Origin: Gammaproteobacteria bacterium
Lineage (GTDB): Bacteria; Pseudomonadota; Gammaproteobacteria; Pseudomonadales; Azotimanducaceae
Length of the DNA stretch: 57,558 nucleotides
Direction of reading: 5' to 3'
Assembly: GCA_026707905.1 (NCBI GenBank)
Contig: JAPOVY010000001.1
Span: 1 to 57,558 of the forward strand
Shown here in pieces: positions 28,505 to 37,339 of this stretch. Under the pieces are notes generated by a model. That model worked only from the letters and a program-made list of their open reading frames with translations. It had not been told where the DNA came from and made no database searches. Both the position numbers and the translations under genes were made by a program. Within the stretch, counting starts at the first letter, position 1; each line of letters starts with the position of its first letter.

Positions 28505-31128
28505 AACGCGCGTGCGACCTGACGGGTTTCGTAAACCTCGATCAGATCACCTTGGCGCACATCGTTGTAATTTCTGACGCCGATGCCGCACTCAACGCCG
28601 TTGCTCACCTCTTGGACGTCGTCTTTGAAACGACGTAAGGACTCGAGCTCACCTTCATAGATTACGGTGTTGTCGCGGAGTACACGGATGCGCTTGTTTC
28701 GGAAGACCGTACCTTCGACGACGAGACAGCCTGCCACTTGACCGAATCTTGGTGACGTGAAGACCTCACGTACTTCCGCAGTACCCACGATTTCCTCGCG
28801 CTCGTCTGGGATCAACATATCCGTCAACATCGCTTTTACGTCATCGAGCAATTCGTAAATTACTTGGTAATAACGAACTTCCATGTGATTGCGATCTAGT
28901 AGTACCTTGGCTGGCTTGTCTGCACGAACATTGAAGCCGAATACCATCGCATCGTACGTCATCGCCATGTTTACGTCAGATTCGTTGATACCTCCAATCC
29001 CAGACCCGAGGACGCGTACGGAGACCTCATCGTTACCTACTTCGCTGAATGCGTGAGTAATTGCCTCGAGAGAACCACGCACGTCCGCTTTCAAGATGAC
29101 GTTTAGGACCCGTTTCTCACCCTTGCCCAAATGCTTGAACATGTTGTCCAATCGGGCTTGCTGCTGCATCTGTTGCTGCTGCTTCTGGCTCGTGTGCGCT
29201 CTGGATTCTGCTAGCTGACGAGCCTGACGTTCGTCAGGTGAAACCGTGAACCCTTCACCCGCTTCTGGAATGCCGTTGAAGCCTAATATCTCAACCGGGA
29301 TCGAAGGCCCTGCCGACTTGATCTTCTTTCCTTGGTCATCGATGATCGAACGCACCCTGCCGTAATGCTCACCAGCGATAACGATGTCGCCTTGTTTCAA
29401 TGTTCCGTTCTGAACCAACAGCGATACGACGGCGCCTCTTCCACGTTCGAGTTTCGACTCAATGACGAGCCCACGACCAGATGCTGCTGGTACAGAGTTA
29501 AGTTCGAGAATTTCGGCCTGAGCGGTAATCGCTTCAAGAAGGTCCTCGATACCCTCGCCCGTTTCAGCGGACACGTTGACAAACTGTGTTGTACCACCGA
29601 ATTCCTCAGGTATTACTTCCATTCCTGCCAATTCAGTACGTACGCGCTGTGGATCAGCGCTGTCCAAGTCAATCTTGTTGACAGCAACGACCATGGGTAC
29701 GCCTGCGGCTTTTGAATGGTTAACTGCCTCCTCAGTCTGAGGCATCACGCCGTCGTTCGCCGCGCAGACAAGTACAACGATATCTGTGGAATTCGCACCT
29801 CGAGCACGCATTGCGGAAAACGCAGCGTGTCCTGGGGTATCTAAGAACGTGATGTCGCCATGTGACGTTGTTAGGTGATAGGCACCGATGTGTTGGGTAA
29901 TACCGCCCGCCTCGCCTGCAGCGACCTTGGACTTACGGATGTAATCGAGTAACGAAGTCTTACCGTGGTCGACGTGTCCCATAACGGTCACAACTGGGCA
30001 GCGCGGGAATTCCTCTCCTTCAACTTTCGTCGCCTCAATCAACTCTTCCTCTTGCGAGGTAGCGAATTTGACTTTGTGACCTAACTCCTCGACGATCAAT
30101 GCTGCCGTATCTTGATCCAGTACGTCATTGATGGTGACCATGACGCCCAGCTCCATCAATTTTTTGATGAGCTCAGCGGCTTTGACCGACATTGCCTGTG
30201 CAAGGCTTCCAACTGCGATCGAGTCGCCGACTTCTACCTCTCTTACAACAAAAGCTGCAGGACGTTGAAAACCGCCGCCTTGTTCCAGCTCTTGAACACG
30301 GTCGAGAGGTTTTGCAGGAGTACGTCGTCGTCCGGTACGTGGGATGCGTGTGCGGTCGTCTTCGCCTCGTGTGATCTCCCGCAATCCACCGCCTCGGCGC
30401 CCATTGCGACCGGAACGTGCATCGTTTGTGCGTTGCCGACCACGAGAAGGGGTTTCCTTCTGTTTCGCGTATCGAGGCGCTTTTTCCGGTGTCGCACGTT
30501 GTGGTTCTGGCTTAGAAGTTTTTGCCGCTTTGGCAGCTTCAGCAGCTTTTACCTGTGCCTGTTCCGCTTCACGCTGCTTCGCTTCCTCGCTCTCGCGCTT
30601 CCTCTGTTCTTCCTCTTGGCGCGCTTGAATTCGACGTTCTTTTTCTTCCTGGTCCCGCTGCTCCGCTTCTCTTCGACGCGCTTGCTCTTCTCGAATTTGC
30701 GCCGCCTGACGTTTGAGTTCGCTCGTGGTATCTCTTGCTCGCGTAGTCTGTGAAGCGGTACCCGTAGCCTGCTTCGTATCCGCGATTGGCGTCGGCGCTG
30801 TTCGTCCTCCACCCGTCTTTACGACTACTGTCGCGGTACCGCTCGATCGACTGCCAGAATAAAGTTGCCCACGATTAACACGAGAACTCGCGTTTTGCTT
30901 TCGCTGAATTTGCTGCTCAGCAGTAGGTCTCGACGGCTGCGCTGTCTTGTGCACGGTCGGCGCGCTCTTCCCACCTCGAAAATGCGCACCGAGTGCTTTG
31001 ATAGCGTCCAACTCCAGCTCTGAGTCCGCGTCGGCGCACTCAAAACCTAGGTTCGTCGCCAGTTCGACAACTTCCTCGGGTGTTCTCTTAAAGCTAGTTG
31101 CGACTTGTGCAACTGTGCGAGTCGGCAT
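28501..31128 (-). CDS. infB: Translation initiation factor IF-2
   Basis: GTPase that brings fMet-tRNA to the 30S subunit. The 875-residue protein has an N-terminal IF2N motif (residues about 1-50), a long charged Arg/Glu/Gln linker, a second IF2N region near 300 and the G domain near residues 378-550 with [20 protein letters not shown] and NKID motifs. The C-terminal domains 2-4 follow and end in [16 protein letters not shown]. The linker resembles that of other gammaproteobacterial IF-2. It follows nusA with a 29-base gap. Confidence 0.98.
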   Translation of the reverse strand: MPTRTVAQVATSFKRTPEEVVELATNLGFECADADSELELDAIKALGAHFRGGKSAPTVHKTAQPSRPTAEQQIQRKQNASSRVNRGQLYSGSRSSGTATVVVKTGGGRTAPTPIADTKQATGTASQTTRARDTTSELKRQAAQIREEQARRREAEQRDQEEKERRIQARQEEEQRKRESEEAKQREAEQAQVKAAEAAKAAKTSKPEPQRATPEKAPRYAKQKETPSRGRQRTNDARSGRNGRRGGGLREITRGEDDRTRIPRTGRRRTPAKPLDRVQELEQGGGFQRPAAFVVREVEVGDSIAVGSLAQAMSVKAAELIKKLMELGVMVTINDVLDQDTAALIVEELGHKVKFATSQEEELIEATKVEGEEFPRCPVVTVMGHVDHGKTSLLDYIRKSKVAAGEAGGITQHIGAYHLTTSHGDITFLDTPGHAAFSAMRARGANSTDIVVLVCAANDGVMPQTEEAVNHSKAAGVPMVVAVNKIDLDSADPQRVRTELAGMEVIPEEFGGTTQFVNVSAETGEGIEDLLEAITAQAEILELNSVPAASGRGLVIESKLERGRGAVVSLLVQNGTLKQGDIVIAGEHYGRVRSIIDDQGKKIKSAGPSIPVEILGFNGIPEAGEGFTVSPDERQARQLAESRAHTSQKQQQQMQQQARLDNMFKHLGKGEKRVLNVILKADVRGSLEAITHAFSEVGNDEVSVRVLGSGIGGINESDVNMAMTYDAMVFGFNVRADKPAKVLLDRNHMEVRYYQVIYELLDDVKAMLTDMLIPDEREEIVGTAEVREVFTSPRFGQVAGCLVVEGTVFRNKRIRVLRDNTVIYEGELESLRRFKDDVQEVSNGVECGIGVRNYNDVRQGDLIEVYETRQVARAL

Positions 31129-31157
31129 CTAGGCAGTTCCCTCTGCGTTCTTGTTCT

Positions 31158-32765
31158 TCAAGCGTTGCTTATCTCTTCTTCTTCTTCAAACCAAGGTTTA
31201 CGCGCAGTAACGATAAGGTCGGCAGCGCGTTTCTCGTCGATCGATTCATCGATATCAAGAAGCTCGTCAATCGACAGTTCCGCTAAATCATCCATCGTGA
31301 CGACGCCATTTTCCGCCAGCTGACTCGCTAACACGTCATCCATACCCGCCATGTAGCGAAGATCATCCGCAGGGACGGCTGTACCTTCCTTGGTCTCACC
31401 GGTCAATACTTCATCAAGCAAGATGTCACCGGCGCGATCGATGATTGCCTGCGCACTGTCAGCGTCCAGTGTTTTGGATGCGATCTTTAGATCTTCGGCG
31501 GTTGCTTCACTGACTTGCTCCAAGTTGACATAGCCAGCATCGAACAAATCTTTCGCAGTCTTGTTCTCGACCTCAAGCGAACTCACAAAACGCGTGACGG
31601 TGTAGTTCTCTTGACGAGCGATCTTCTCCTCATATTTCTCACGGCTTATGACCTTGAGTGTCCAACCCGTCAGCTCTGATGCAAGTCGAACGTTCATCCC
31701 ATGTTCGCCTATCGCAGAGCCACTTTGATGTTCCTCAACGACCAGATCCATTGCGTGCGTTTCCTCATCAATCTCGATGCGCTGGATTTGGGCGGGTGCC
31801 ATAGCATTAAGAACCAATTCGGCCGGATCTTCTGACCATAAAAACACGTCAATTTTTTCGCCGCAGATCTCACTTGAAATGCTTTGAATCCGGGAGCCTT
31901 TGATTCCGACACATGAACCGACCGCGTCGATTCGTTGGTCATTCGTACTTACCGCAACCTTCGCTCGACGTCCCGGTGAACGTGCAACGCCTCGAATCTT
32001 GATCACGTCTTCGTGAACTTCCGGGATTTCTCGCTTGAAAAGCTCGATGAGCATCCCGTCATGGGTTCGTGAAAGAAGGAGGTTTTGACCCCGATCTTCA
32101 GCAGTCACGTCTACTAGATATGCCTTGACCTGATCTTCCTTATGAAGGATTTCGCGTTTGCCGTCCCCGATAGGAATCAAGTTTTCGCGATCTAATCGAC
32201 CCTCCGCCAGTTGTGGCAGCTCGAGGATAACCGAACGGGTTTCCTTGGTCTTGTTGTTGATGAGAAAGCGTGACACTTTGCCCGTCACCAACTCACCTAT
32301 CCGTGGTCGATATTCAGCAACGATTCGCTCTCGTTCAGCGCGTCGGACCTCTTGGTTGATCACCTGCTTTGAGATCTGAGCAACAATTCGACCCATATTG
32401 ACGTTTTCGTGAGGTTCTTCCCACGTTTGGCCGATATCCAGTACGGGATTCCGTTCCCTTGCCTGGTCAACGGTAAGATGGACTTCAGGATTGAACGGGA
32501 TGCGTTCCTCTAGCTCTTCACCATTTGCTTGGTCTTCAACTTGATAGAACGGCATGTCAGCAGGATCTACTACATGCCAAATTCGAAAAGTCGATTGCGC
32601 ATCGTTCTCCCAGTCGATCGCGACCCGGAATTCCTTGTCCGTTCCGTGTCGCCGCTTCGTCGCAACGGAAAGCGCCGACTCAATCGCATCGAATACGACG
32701 TTCTCCTGAATCCCTTTTTCATTGGCGATCGATTCGACCGCGCTTTTCACTTCTTTGAATCCCAT
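31158..32765 (-). CDS. nusA: Transcription termination/antitermination factor NusA
   Basis: RNA polymerase-associated factor controlling pausing and antitermination. The 535-residue protein has the N-terminal polymerase-binding domain, an S1 domain near residue 135, two KH domains near 230-370 (GSRIQSISSEICGEKIDV and IGEHGMNVRLASEL) and two C-terminal acidic repeats near 380-520. Full length and domain order match E. coli NusA, including the alpha-CTD-binding repeats. The gene is the second in the rimP operon. Confidence 0.97.
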   Translation of the reverse strand: MGFKEVKSAVESIANEKGIQENVVFDAIESALSVATKRRHGTDKEFRVAIDWENDAQSTFRIWHVVDPADMPFYQVEDQANGEELEERIPFNPEVHLTVDQARERNPVLDIGQTWEEPHENVNMGRIVAQISKQVINQEVRRAERERIVAEYRPRIGELVTGKVSRFLINNKTKETRSVILELPQLAEGRLDRENLIPIGDGKREILHKEDQVKAYLVDVTAEDRGQNLLLSRTHDGMLIELFKREIPEVHEDVIKIRGVARSPGRRAKVAVSTNDQRIDAVGSCVGIKGSRIQSISSEICGEKIDVFLWSEDPAELVLNAMAPAQIQRIEIDEETHAMDLVVEEHQSGSAIGEHGMNVRLASELTGWTLKVISREKYEEKIARQENYTVTRFVSSLEVENKTAKDLFDAGYVNLEQVSEATAEDLKIASKTLDADSAQAIIDRAGDILLDEVLTGETKEGTAVPADDLRYMAGMDDVLASQLAENGVVTMDDLAELSIDELLDIDESIDEKRAADLIVTARKPWFEEEEEISNA

Positions 32766-32779
32766 GTTTCTCGTTTTGG

Positions 32780-33271
32780 CTATTCGAATACAGGAACCAG
32801 TCTGGTACGTCGCACTTGCGAAAACGGGATGATCTTCAACTCGTCATCAACTAAAACTGAGATCGACTCATCGCTGCAATGCTGCAAAGTACCTCGTAGG
32901 TGTCGCGTGCCATTGACCGGCAAATGCAAGCGTACGTCAACGCACTCACCAACATTTCGCTCATAGTGATCGTGCTTAAACAGCAAACGATCCATACCAG
33001 GCGAGGACACCTCCAAGTCGTAGGTTCCGGCGATACCGTCCTCTACTGCCAGGAGTGTGCCTAGTTGTTGACTCACCGTTTCACAATCCGCTACCGAAAT
33101 GCCATTTGGTGTATCAATGTAGATGCATAGACGCCGACGGCGACCTATTCCTGTCTGTTCAACTCCCCAAAGTTCAAACCCGAGATGGTTGACTGTCGGC
33201 TCAACGAGTTTCTCTAGAAACGTTGTTCTTGGTTCTGCCAACGCTTTCCCTCGTAGGTGTCGATGCGACAT
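32780..33271 (-). CDS. rimP: Ribosome maturation factor RimP
   Basis: Factor for 30S subunit maturation. I take the ATG at 33271 (MSHRHLRGKALAEP); an in-frame TTG at 33301 would add 10 residues. The segment VNHLGFELWGVEQ near residue 26 and DLEVSSPGMDRLLF near 90 are RimP hallmarks. The length is 163 residues, a little longer than E. coli (150). In relatives the initiator tRNA gene lies just upstream; here a 3.3-kb cassette separates them. Confidence 0.93.
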   Translation of the reverse strand: MSHRHLRGKALAEPRTTFLEKLVEPTVNHLGFELWGVEQTGIGRRRRLCIYIDTPNGISVADCETVSQQLGTLLAVEDGIAGTYDLEVSSPGMDRLLFKHDHYERNVGECVDVRLHLPVNGTRHLRGTLQHCSDESISVLVDDELKIIPFSQVRRTRLVPVFE

Positions 33272-33736
33272 TCCATGCCCACTGACCTTACCAGCGGTCA
33301 ATCTGCAAATAAGTACGGGAAAAGGATCGTTACGACCTCACCTCCCGACCTTGCCGATGCGGGACGCGACTAAAACGATCCGCGGATCGTTGCGCGAACA
33401 TGTGTGCGCAACAACCGTCGCGATAAATCACGACTGTCGGATTTCAGATCGAGCGCTAGACTGCCGTCGAGCGGATCGGAAGCACTCAGTACCGAATCTC
33501 AGAGGTGAAATTATATTTAAATCCCACAAAATGAATGGGTTACAAGCCCGATGCCTACATCCCACTACCTCCCTGATGCGATATCACGGCCGATACAGAG
33601 TTGAGAACGTTTTCACGATCGCGTTTCGTCACTCCGTGGGTACTGATACTCGACGATTCGGTATAAGAGCGCATTTAAGGCTTCGCTGAATTCCTATAGT
33701 TCTAATATATAGTGTTCTATGCAGGAGAGGTTTCTG
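33272..33736. other. Leader/intergenic region upstream of rimP
   Basis: A 465-base stretch between divergent rimP and the ABM-protein gene. It should hold the promoter of the rimP-pnp operon, but I could not settle on boxes. Two inverted repeats lie at 33374-33412. An open frame on the plus strand through this stretch begins inside rimP and has no family signal. The last 30 bases (TTCTAATATATAGTG) are AT-rich and may be part of the promoter of the ABM gene. Confidence 0.6.
33374..33412. repeat. Adjacent palindromes in the rimP-nusA-infB leader
   Basis: AACGATCCGCGGATCGTT (33374-33391) is an 18-base perfect palindrome. It overlaps a second inverted repeat with arms GTTGCGC (33389-33395) and GCGCAAC (33406-33412) around a 10-base loop. 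No T-run follows. They lie 103-141 bases upstream of the rimP start, a place suited to a protein operator or a structured leader. Confidence 0.65.
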
Positions 33737-34039
33737 ATGTTCATCGCAATGAACCGCTTTAGGATTGCATTGGGTGCCGAAGAAGGCTTCGAAGAGGTAT
33801 GGCGCGCGCGCGAGTCGTTCCTATCAGAAGTTCCGGGGTTTCTAAAGTTCAATCTACTCCGAGGACCGCAGAACGGTGACCATACCCTTTATGCATCCCA
33901 CAGCGTATGGGAATCGCGCGATGCTTTTGAAGCATGGACGCAATCAGAGAATTTCCGAAAAGCTCATGCGCAGCGAAGTGCACCGAAAGGTACGTACTTA
34001 GGGCATCCTGAGCTTGAGTTATTTGAATCCGTACTTTGA
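33737..34039 (+). CDS. Antibiotic-biosynthesis-monooxygenase (ABM) fold protein, haem-degrading-type
   Basis: A 100-residue protein of the ABM ferredoxin-like fold. I start it at the ATG at 33737 (MFIAMNRFRIALG) because AGGAGAGG lies just upstream. VPGFLKFNLLRGP near residue 33, SHSVWESRDAFEAWTQSE near 55 and FRKAH near 76 match the IsdG/HmoA-like group. In that group Asn near residue 6, a Trp near 60-67 and a His near 77 bind or attack haem, and all three types of residue are present here. Haem breakdown is inferred from this; other ABM functions are possible. It starts the cassette between rimP and tRNA-fMet. Confidence 0.8.
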   Translation: MFIAMNRFRIALGAEEGFEEVWRARESFLSEVPGFLKFNLLRGPQNGDHTLYASHSVWESRDAFEAWTQSENFRKAHAQRSAPKGTYLGHPELELFESVL

Positions 34040-34232
34040 GCTAGAACCGGTTCGTAATCAGAAATAGCATCAATTCAACAACGTCGTCGGTAAACGCATC
34101 GTAGTCTGGCGCTGCGTTACATGTCGGCTCTATCGATTTATATATTGGAAACCAAACCAGACCGATAAACCATGAAATCCAAGCTAACAACTCTGCGTTT
34201 CGCGAACACCCGTACAAGGGGGATCTAGACCG

Positions 34233-35414
34233 ATGAGCGCACTATCGATTCCGACGCAGAAATCCGACCTTACGTTAGGCTGGTTAAACGCTGCACTATT
34301 CAATAAAGACGGGGAAATCGACGGTCCGATCCAAAACGTCGAAGTAGAAACAATTGGCACCGGTGTGGGGCTGGTCGGGGGTCTCTATAGATGTAGTTTG
34401 AGTTATGCACCGGCTGACACATTTGAACCATCCAGTGTCGTCGTAAAAATCCGTTCTGACGACCCCAAGAGTCTAAAAGTCGCGAAAACGTTTCTCCTTT
34501 ATCAGAAGGAGGTGGCGTTCTATCACGACATTGCGCCATCGACACCTATAGTAGTACCGAAACTGCACCACTGCGCTTTCGATCCAAGCAGTCACGACTT
34601 CGTATTAGTGCTTGAAGACCTTGACCGATTGGATGTCCCTAACCAATTAATTGGCGGTAGTGAAGAACAGGGCAGAATCGCGATTCGGCACGCAGCGCGA
34701 TTGCATGCTCGGTTTTGGAACAAGGTCAACGAACCACCACTAAAAGGTTACTTTTCACTCGTCGCACCAAGCTTCACAGTGAAAATCCATGTCGGATTTC
34801 ACAATAGTGTTGCGAAAGTACTCGACGTATTCGCTCAACAGCTTTCCCCTGTCGCCAAGGACCTAATCAAGACATTTGGCAACAATCTCGCCGGCCATTA
34901 CCACGAGATGGCGCAGGGTCCTAGGACACTCACACACGGTGACTACCGCCTAGACAATATGTTCTTCGGTCATGGCGACGACCCTGAGCTGGTCGTGATT
35001 GATTGGCAAACCAATGGTATCGGCGTCGGTATGGCGGATGTCGCGTATTTCATGGCAGGAAGCTTGGATCCTAACGTGCGTCAATCCATCGAACGTGACG
35101 CGATCGCCGACTACCACGAGATTACATCAGCCGAGGGTGGCGCGACCTGGAGTCTAGATGAATGTTGGCAAGCGTATCGTCAGGCTTTTGTTGCGGCAAT
35201 GACAGTTCCCGTGATCGCTGCCGGGGAGCTATCCTTAGACAACGAACGGGCATTCGAGCTTGTCCAAACCGGAATCCGACGGATGAACGCGGCGTTGGAG
35301 CAACTCGATGTCGAAGAGTTCATGCCGCATCGAAGGTCCATTTTTTCCTTCGCGGGTTTCCAGTCAACACTAGCGAACCAAATGGCCCGCTTCGTACCGA
35401 CGGGCAACCCTTGA
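34233..35414 (+). CDS. Aminoglycoside phosphotransferase/ecdysteroid-kinase-like (EcKL) family kinase
   Basis: A 393-residue protein-kinase-fold small-molecule kinase. The catalytic loop is LTHGDYRLDNMFF near residue 233 (Brenner-type HGDxRxDN with catalytic Asp and metal-binding Asn) and the DFG-equivalent is VVIDWQ near 255. The N-lobe Lys is probably in VVVKIRSDD near 70, with LVLEDL near 128 as hinge. The group is commonly annotated as phosphotransferase or DUF1679/EcKL and is frequent in marine bacteria; substrates are mostly unknown. There is no reason to call it a resistance gene. It is the middle gene of the cassette. Confidence 0.85.
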   Translation: MSALSIPTQKSDLTLGWLNAALFNKDGEIDGPIQNVEVETIGTGVGLVGGLYRCSLSYAPADTFEPSSVVVKIRSDDPKSLKVAKTFLLYQKEVAFYHDIAPSTPIVVPKLHHCAFDPSSHDFVLVLEDLDRLDVPNQLIGGSEEQGRIAIRHAARLHARFWNKVNEPPLKGYFSLVAPSFTVKIHVGFHNSVAKVLDVFAQQLSPVAKDLIKTFGNNLAGHYHEMAQGPRTLTHGDYRLDNMFFGHGDDPELVVIDWQTNGIGVGMADVAYFMAGSLDPNVRQSIERDAIADYHEITSAEGGATWSLDECWQAYRQAFVAAMTVPVIAAGELSLDNERAFELVQTGIRRMNAALEQLDVEEFMPHRRSIFSFAGFQSTLANQMARFVPTGNP

Positions 35415-35467
35415 TACGCTGGAATTCCGACGATATGGCAGCTCAATCCGAGTAATAGAGTTTTCAG

Positions 35468-36094
35468 ATGGCGCAGCACGTTGATTCTCATCTATCCGCT
35501 ATCAAACGACATGTTCACCTTGTTGAACGAGACGGCAAATCCGCTGCGACGGTCCAACTGTCTCGTCATTTCGATGTCGCTTCACAGACGCTTTGGCATG
35601 CAATAACTTCACAAGAAGAAATTTCAAAGTGGTTCGCACCAGTTTCAGGGGACTTTAAAGTTGGCGGTTCTTATGCGATAGAAGGGAACGCAAGTGGTGT
35701 TATAGAGGCATGTGAACCACTTGCTCATGTTGCCTTAACCTGGGAATTCGCCGGTGATGTAAGTTGGGTCGATCTCCGTTTGAACAACGGTTCTCATTCG
35801 GGCTCGTCGTTTGACCTTTGCCACACATCGCTACTTTCGCCGCACTGGGCTCAGTATGGTGCTGGTGCGACCGGCGTTGGATGGGAATTGAGTTTCGTTG
35901 GTCTCTACCAATACCTGGTGCACCCCAACGACGCGAAAATCGATGAAGAAGCGTTCGTTGCATCGGACGCAGGTAAGCAATTTGTTCGCAGCAGTAGTCA
36001 AGGATGGGCAGAAGCGTCCATTCTGCCTGGTACGACCGCAGAAGCTGCCCTAGATGCCGCTAAACGAACGACCTCTTTCTATTTGGGTGTTTGA
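35468..36094 (+). CDS. SRPBCC-family protein with AHSA1-type domain
   Basis: 208 residues. The segment VQLSRHFDVASQTLWHAITSQ followed by EEISKWFAPVSGDFKVGGSY (about 27-70) is the AHSA1/START-like N-terminal half, and VIEACEPLAHVALTWEF near 78 continues it. The second half (about 140-208) is less conserved. These helix-grip proteins bind hydrophobic ligands; the ligand here is unknown. No signal peptide or membrane segment is seen. It follows the kinase gene with a 53-base gap on the same strand. Confidence 0.85.
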   Translation: MAQHVDSHLSAIKRHVHLVERDGKSAATVQLSRHFDVASQTLWHAITSQEEISKWFAPVSGDFKVGGSYAIEGNASGVIEACEPLAHVALTWEFAGDVSWVDLRLNNGSHSGSSFDLCHTSLLSPHWAQYGAGATGVGWELSFVGLYQYLVHPNDAKIDEEAFVASDAGKQFVRSSSQGWAEASILPGTTAEAALDAAKRTTSFYLGV

Positions 36095-36273
36095 TGTTCC
36101 TGAAGATCATCATGATTGCGGATCAACCTTTGTCCTACCAAAGTTGCCAGAGATTAGCTTTCACCTCATCTTGGGCGTGTAATCGACATCAAGATTTCCA
36201 TGGACTAGCAGCTTAATTCGACACTTAATCAGAGATTACACGCGTTTTTAGACTCAATTTCGATGAGCTAAAT

Positions 36274-36549
36274 TCAGTGGAAGAACTCTAAGAAAAATCG
36301 AACTTCCCCGACTGGTTGAACCATGTGTAGAACTTCGGGTTCGACGATTCCCGGTACTTCAGGTGAGAGCACGATGTCAATTTCGTACGGTTCTAGGACG
36401 CGATAGTTCAATCTGCCCTCTAAGACGACAATCCTCGCCCAAGTACCCGCTTTTGTTCGATGGGAAGTACGCAGACTGTTCGGAATAGATCGTTCACTGA
36501 ATTCTGGCGAACTACCATAGCATGCGACGTTCGAAGGGAGCCTTGCCAA
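36274..36549 (-). CDS. DUF1971 (YeaR/TehB-associated) cupin-like protein
   Basis: A 91-residue protein. The segment SHRTKAGTWARIVVLEGRLNY near residues 28-48 (quoted in part) and PGIVEPEVLHMVQPVGEVRFFLEF near 66-89 match the small DUF1971 family that includes E. coli YeaR and the TehB-associated domain. YeaR is nitrate/nitrite induced and of unknown activity. The gene is on the minus strand, downstream of tRNA-fMet, with a strong hairpin 26 bases before its start. It converges with the SRPBCC gene. Confidence 0.8.
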   Translation of the reverse strand: MARLPSNVACYGSSPEFSERSIPNSLRTSHRTKAGTWARIVVLEGRLNYRVLEPYEIDIVLSPEVPGIVEPEVLHMVQPVGEVRFFLEFFH

Positions 36550-36574
36550 CGCTCTAATTCCGATAGCTCGGAAA

Positions 36575-36601
36575 CTGACATCCCCCTATCGGGGATGTCA
36601 G
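36575..36601 (-). terminator. Hairpin after tRNA-fMet, terminator-like
   Basis: CTGACATCCCC and GGGGATGTCAG form a perfect 11-bp stem with a 5-base loop, six bases after the encoded CCA of tRNA-fMet. Only TTT follows on the minus strand, so it is a weak intrinsic terminator or a 3' processing structure. Part of it (CTATCGG, 36586-36592) can instead pair with CCGATAG (36560-36566), giving a competing 7-bp stem nearer the DUF1971 start. Confidence 0.65.
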
Positions 36602-36607
36602 CGAAAG

Positions 36608-36684
36608 TGGTTGCGGGGGTAGGATTTGAACCTACGACCTCTGGGTTATGAGCCCAACAAGCTACCAGACTGCTCCACCCCGCA
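36608..36684 (-). tRNA. metY: Initiator tRNA-fMet (CAT)
   Basis: 77 bases including the encoded CCA. The anticodon loop is CTCATAA, and the stem has the GGG:CCC run (TTGGG/CCCAG) that marks initiators. The D and T loops are normal (GGTTCAAATCC). Position 1 is T and position 72 is A, which can pair, unlike the C1xA72 mismatch of E. coli. The location upstream of rimP is that of metY in E. coli, but a cassette now separates them. Confidence 0.95.
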
Positions 36685-36784
36685 TTCAGGTGAATTATAT
36701 TTTCAGTCTATTGAAAACCGGTCGTTCCTAAAACCTTATCGACGACGTTTTTCTACCCTAATTCTTTGATTTACCTAACAAAAT

Positions 36785-36870
36785 TGGTGCCGAAGAGAGG
36801 ATTTGAACCTCCACGGGCATAGCCCACTGCCCCCTCAAGACAGCGTGTCTACCAGTTCCACCACTTCGGC
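36785..36870 (-). tRNA. leuU: tRNA-Leu (GAG)
   Basis: 86 bases with encoded CCA, a long variable arm and GCCGAAG acceptor stem (pairing with CTTCGGC). The anticodon loop TTGAGGG sits on a CTGTC/GGCAG stem, giving anticodon GAG. It matches E. coli leuU in sequence and in position next to secG. Confidence 0.95.
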
Positions 36871-36881
36871 GAAATAATCTT

Positions 36882-37337
36882 CTATTGAGGAACTTCTTCC
36901 TCCGGCGAGTCAGGTGATCCTTCGCCATCAGTCGTAGCTTCAACGTCCGGCTCGGGGGCCGTAAGTATAGGAAGTTCATCGCCTTCCAGTAGAGTCGAGT
37001 CATCTATGCTTGAATCGACGCCGACGTCCGGGATTTCCTGCTCAACTTCTGCTGCGGGTGTTTCCTCCCTGAACTCAAACCCACTTAGCCTATCAGCGCG
37101 TTGCTTCGCCGTATAGGCAAGCGCGAAGGTAATTACGAAGAACAGGATCGCAAGAATGGTTGTAACTTTTACTAGGAAAGAAGAACCACCAGTAGGTCCG
37201 AACATAGCGCCGGCGCTCCCACTGCCGAACGCAGCACCTACATCGGCTCCTTTGCTTTGTTGGATTAACACTAAACCAATCAAAGCGAGCGCATCAACGA
37301 TGAGCAATATAAGAAGAACCGTTTCGACTGTACCCAT
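36882..37337 (-). CDS. secG: Preprotein translocase subunit SecG
   Basis: Small SecYEG partner in the inner membrane. Two hydrophobic helices span about residues 4-22 and 52-76, with the conserved cytoplasmic loop VLIQQSKGADVGAAFGSGSAG near 23-43. The C-terminal 70 residues are strongly acidic and Glu/Pro/Asp-rich, making the protein 151 residues against about 110 in E. coli. It lies 2 bases after tpiA and 11 bases before tRNA-Leu, the usual order tpiA-secG-tRNA-Leu. Confidence 0.95.
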   Translation of the reverse strand: MGTVETVLLILLIVDALALIGLVLIQQSKGADVGAAFGSGSAGAMFGPTGGSSFLVKVTTILAILFFVITFALAYTAKQRADRLSGFEFREETPAAEVEQEIPDVGVDSSIDDSTLLEGDELPILTAPEPDVEATTDGEGSPDSPEEEVPQ

Positions 37338-37339
37338 AG

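Noticed and set aside
30112-30753. 213-residue plus-strand frame opposite infB
   Set aside because: It mirrors the charged IF-2 linker; its Phe/Leu/Cys/Ser-rich text comes from antisense Glu/Arg codons.
33123-33689. 188-residue plus-strand open frame over rimP and its leader
   Set aside because: It starts inside rimP on the opposite strand, has no family motif and an Arg/His-rich random composition.
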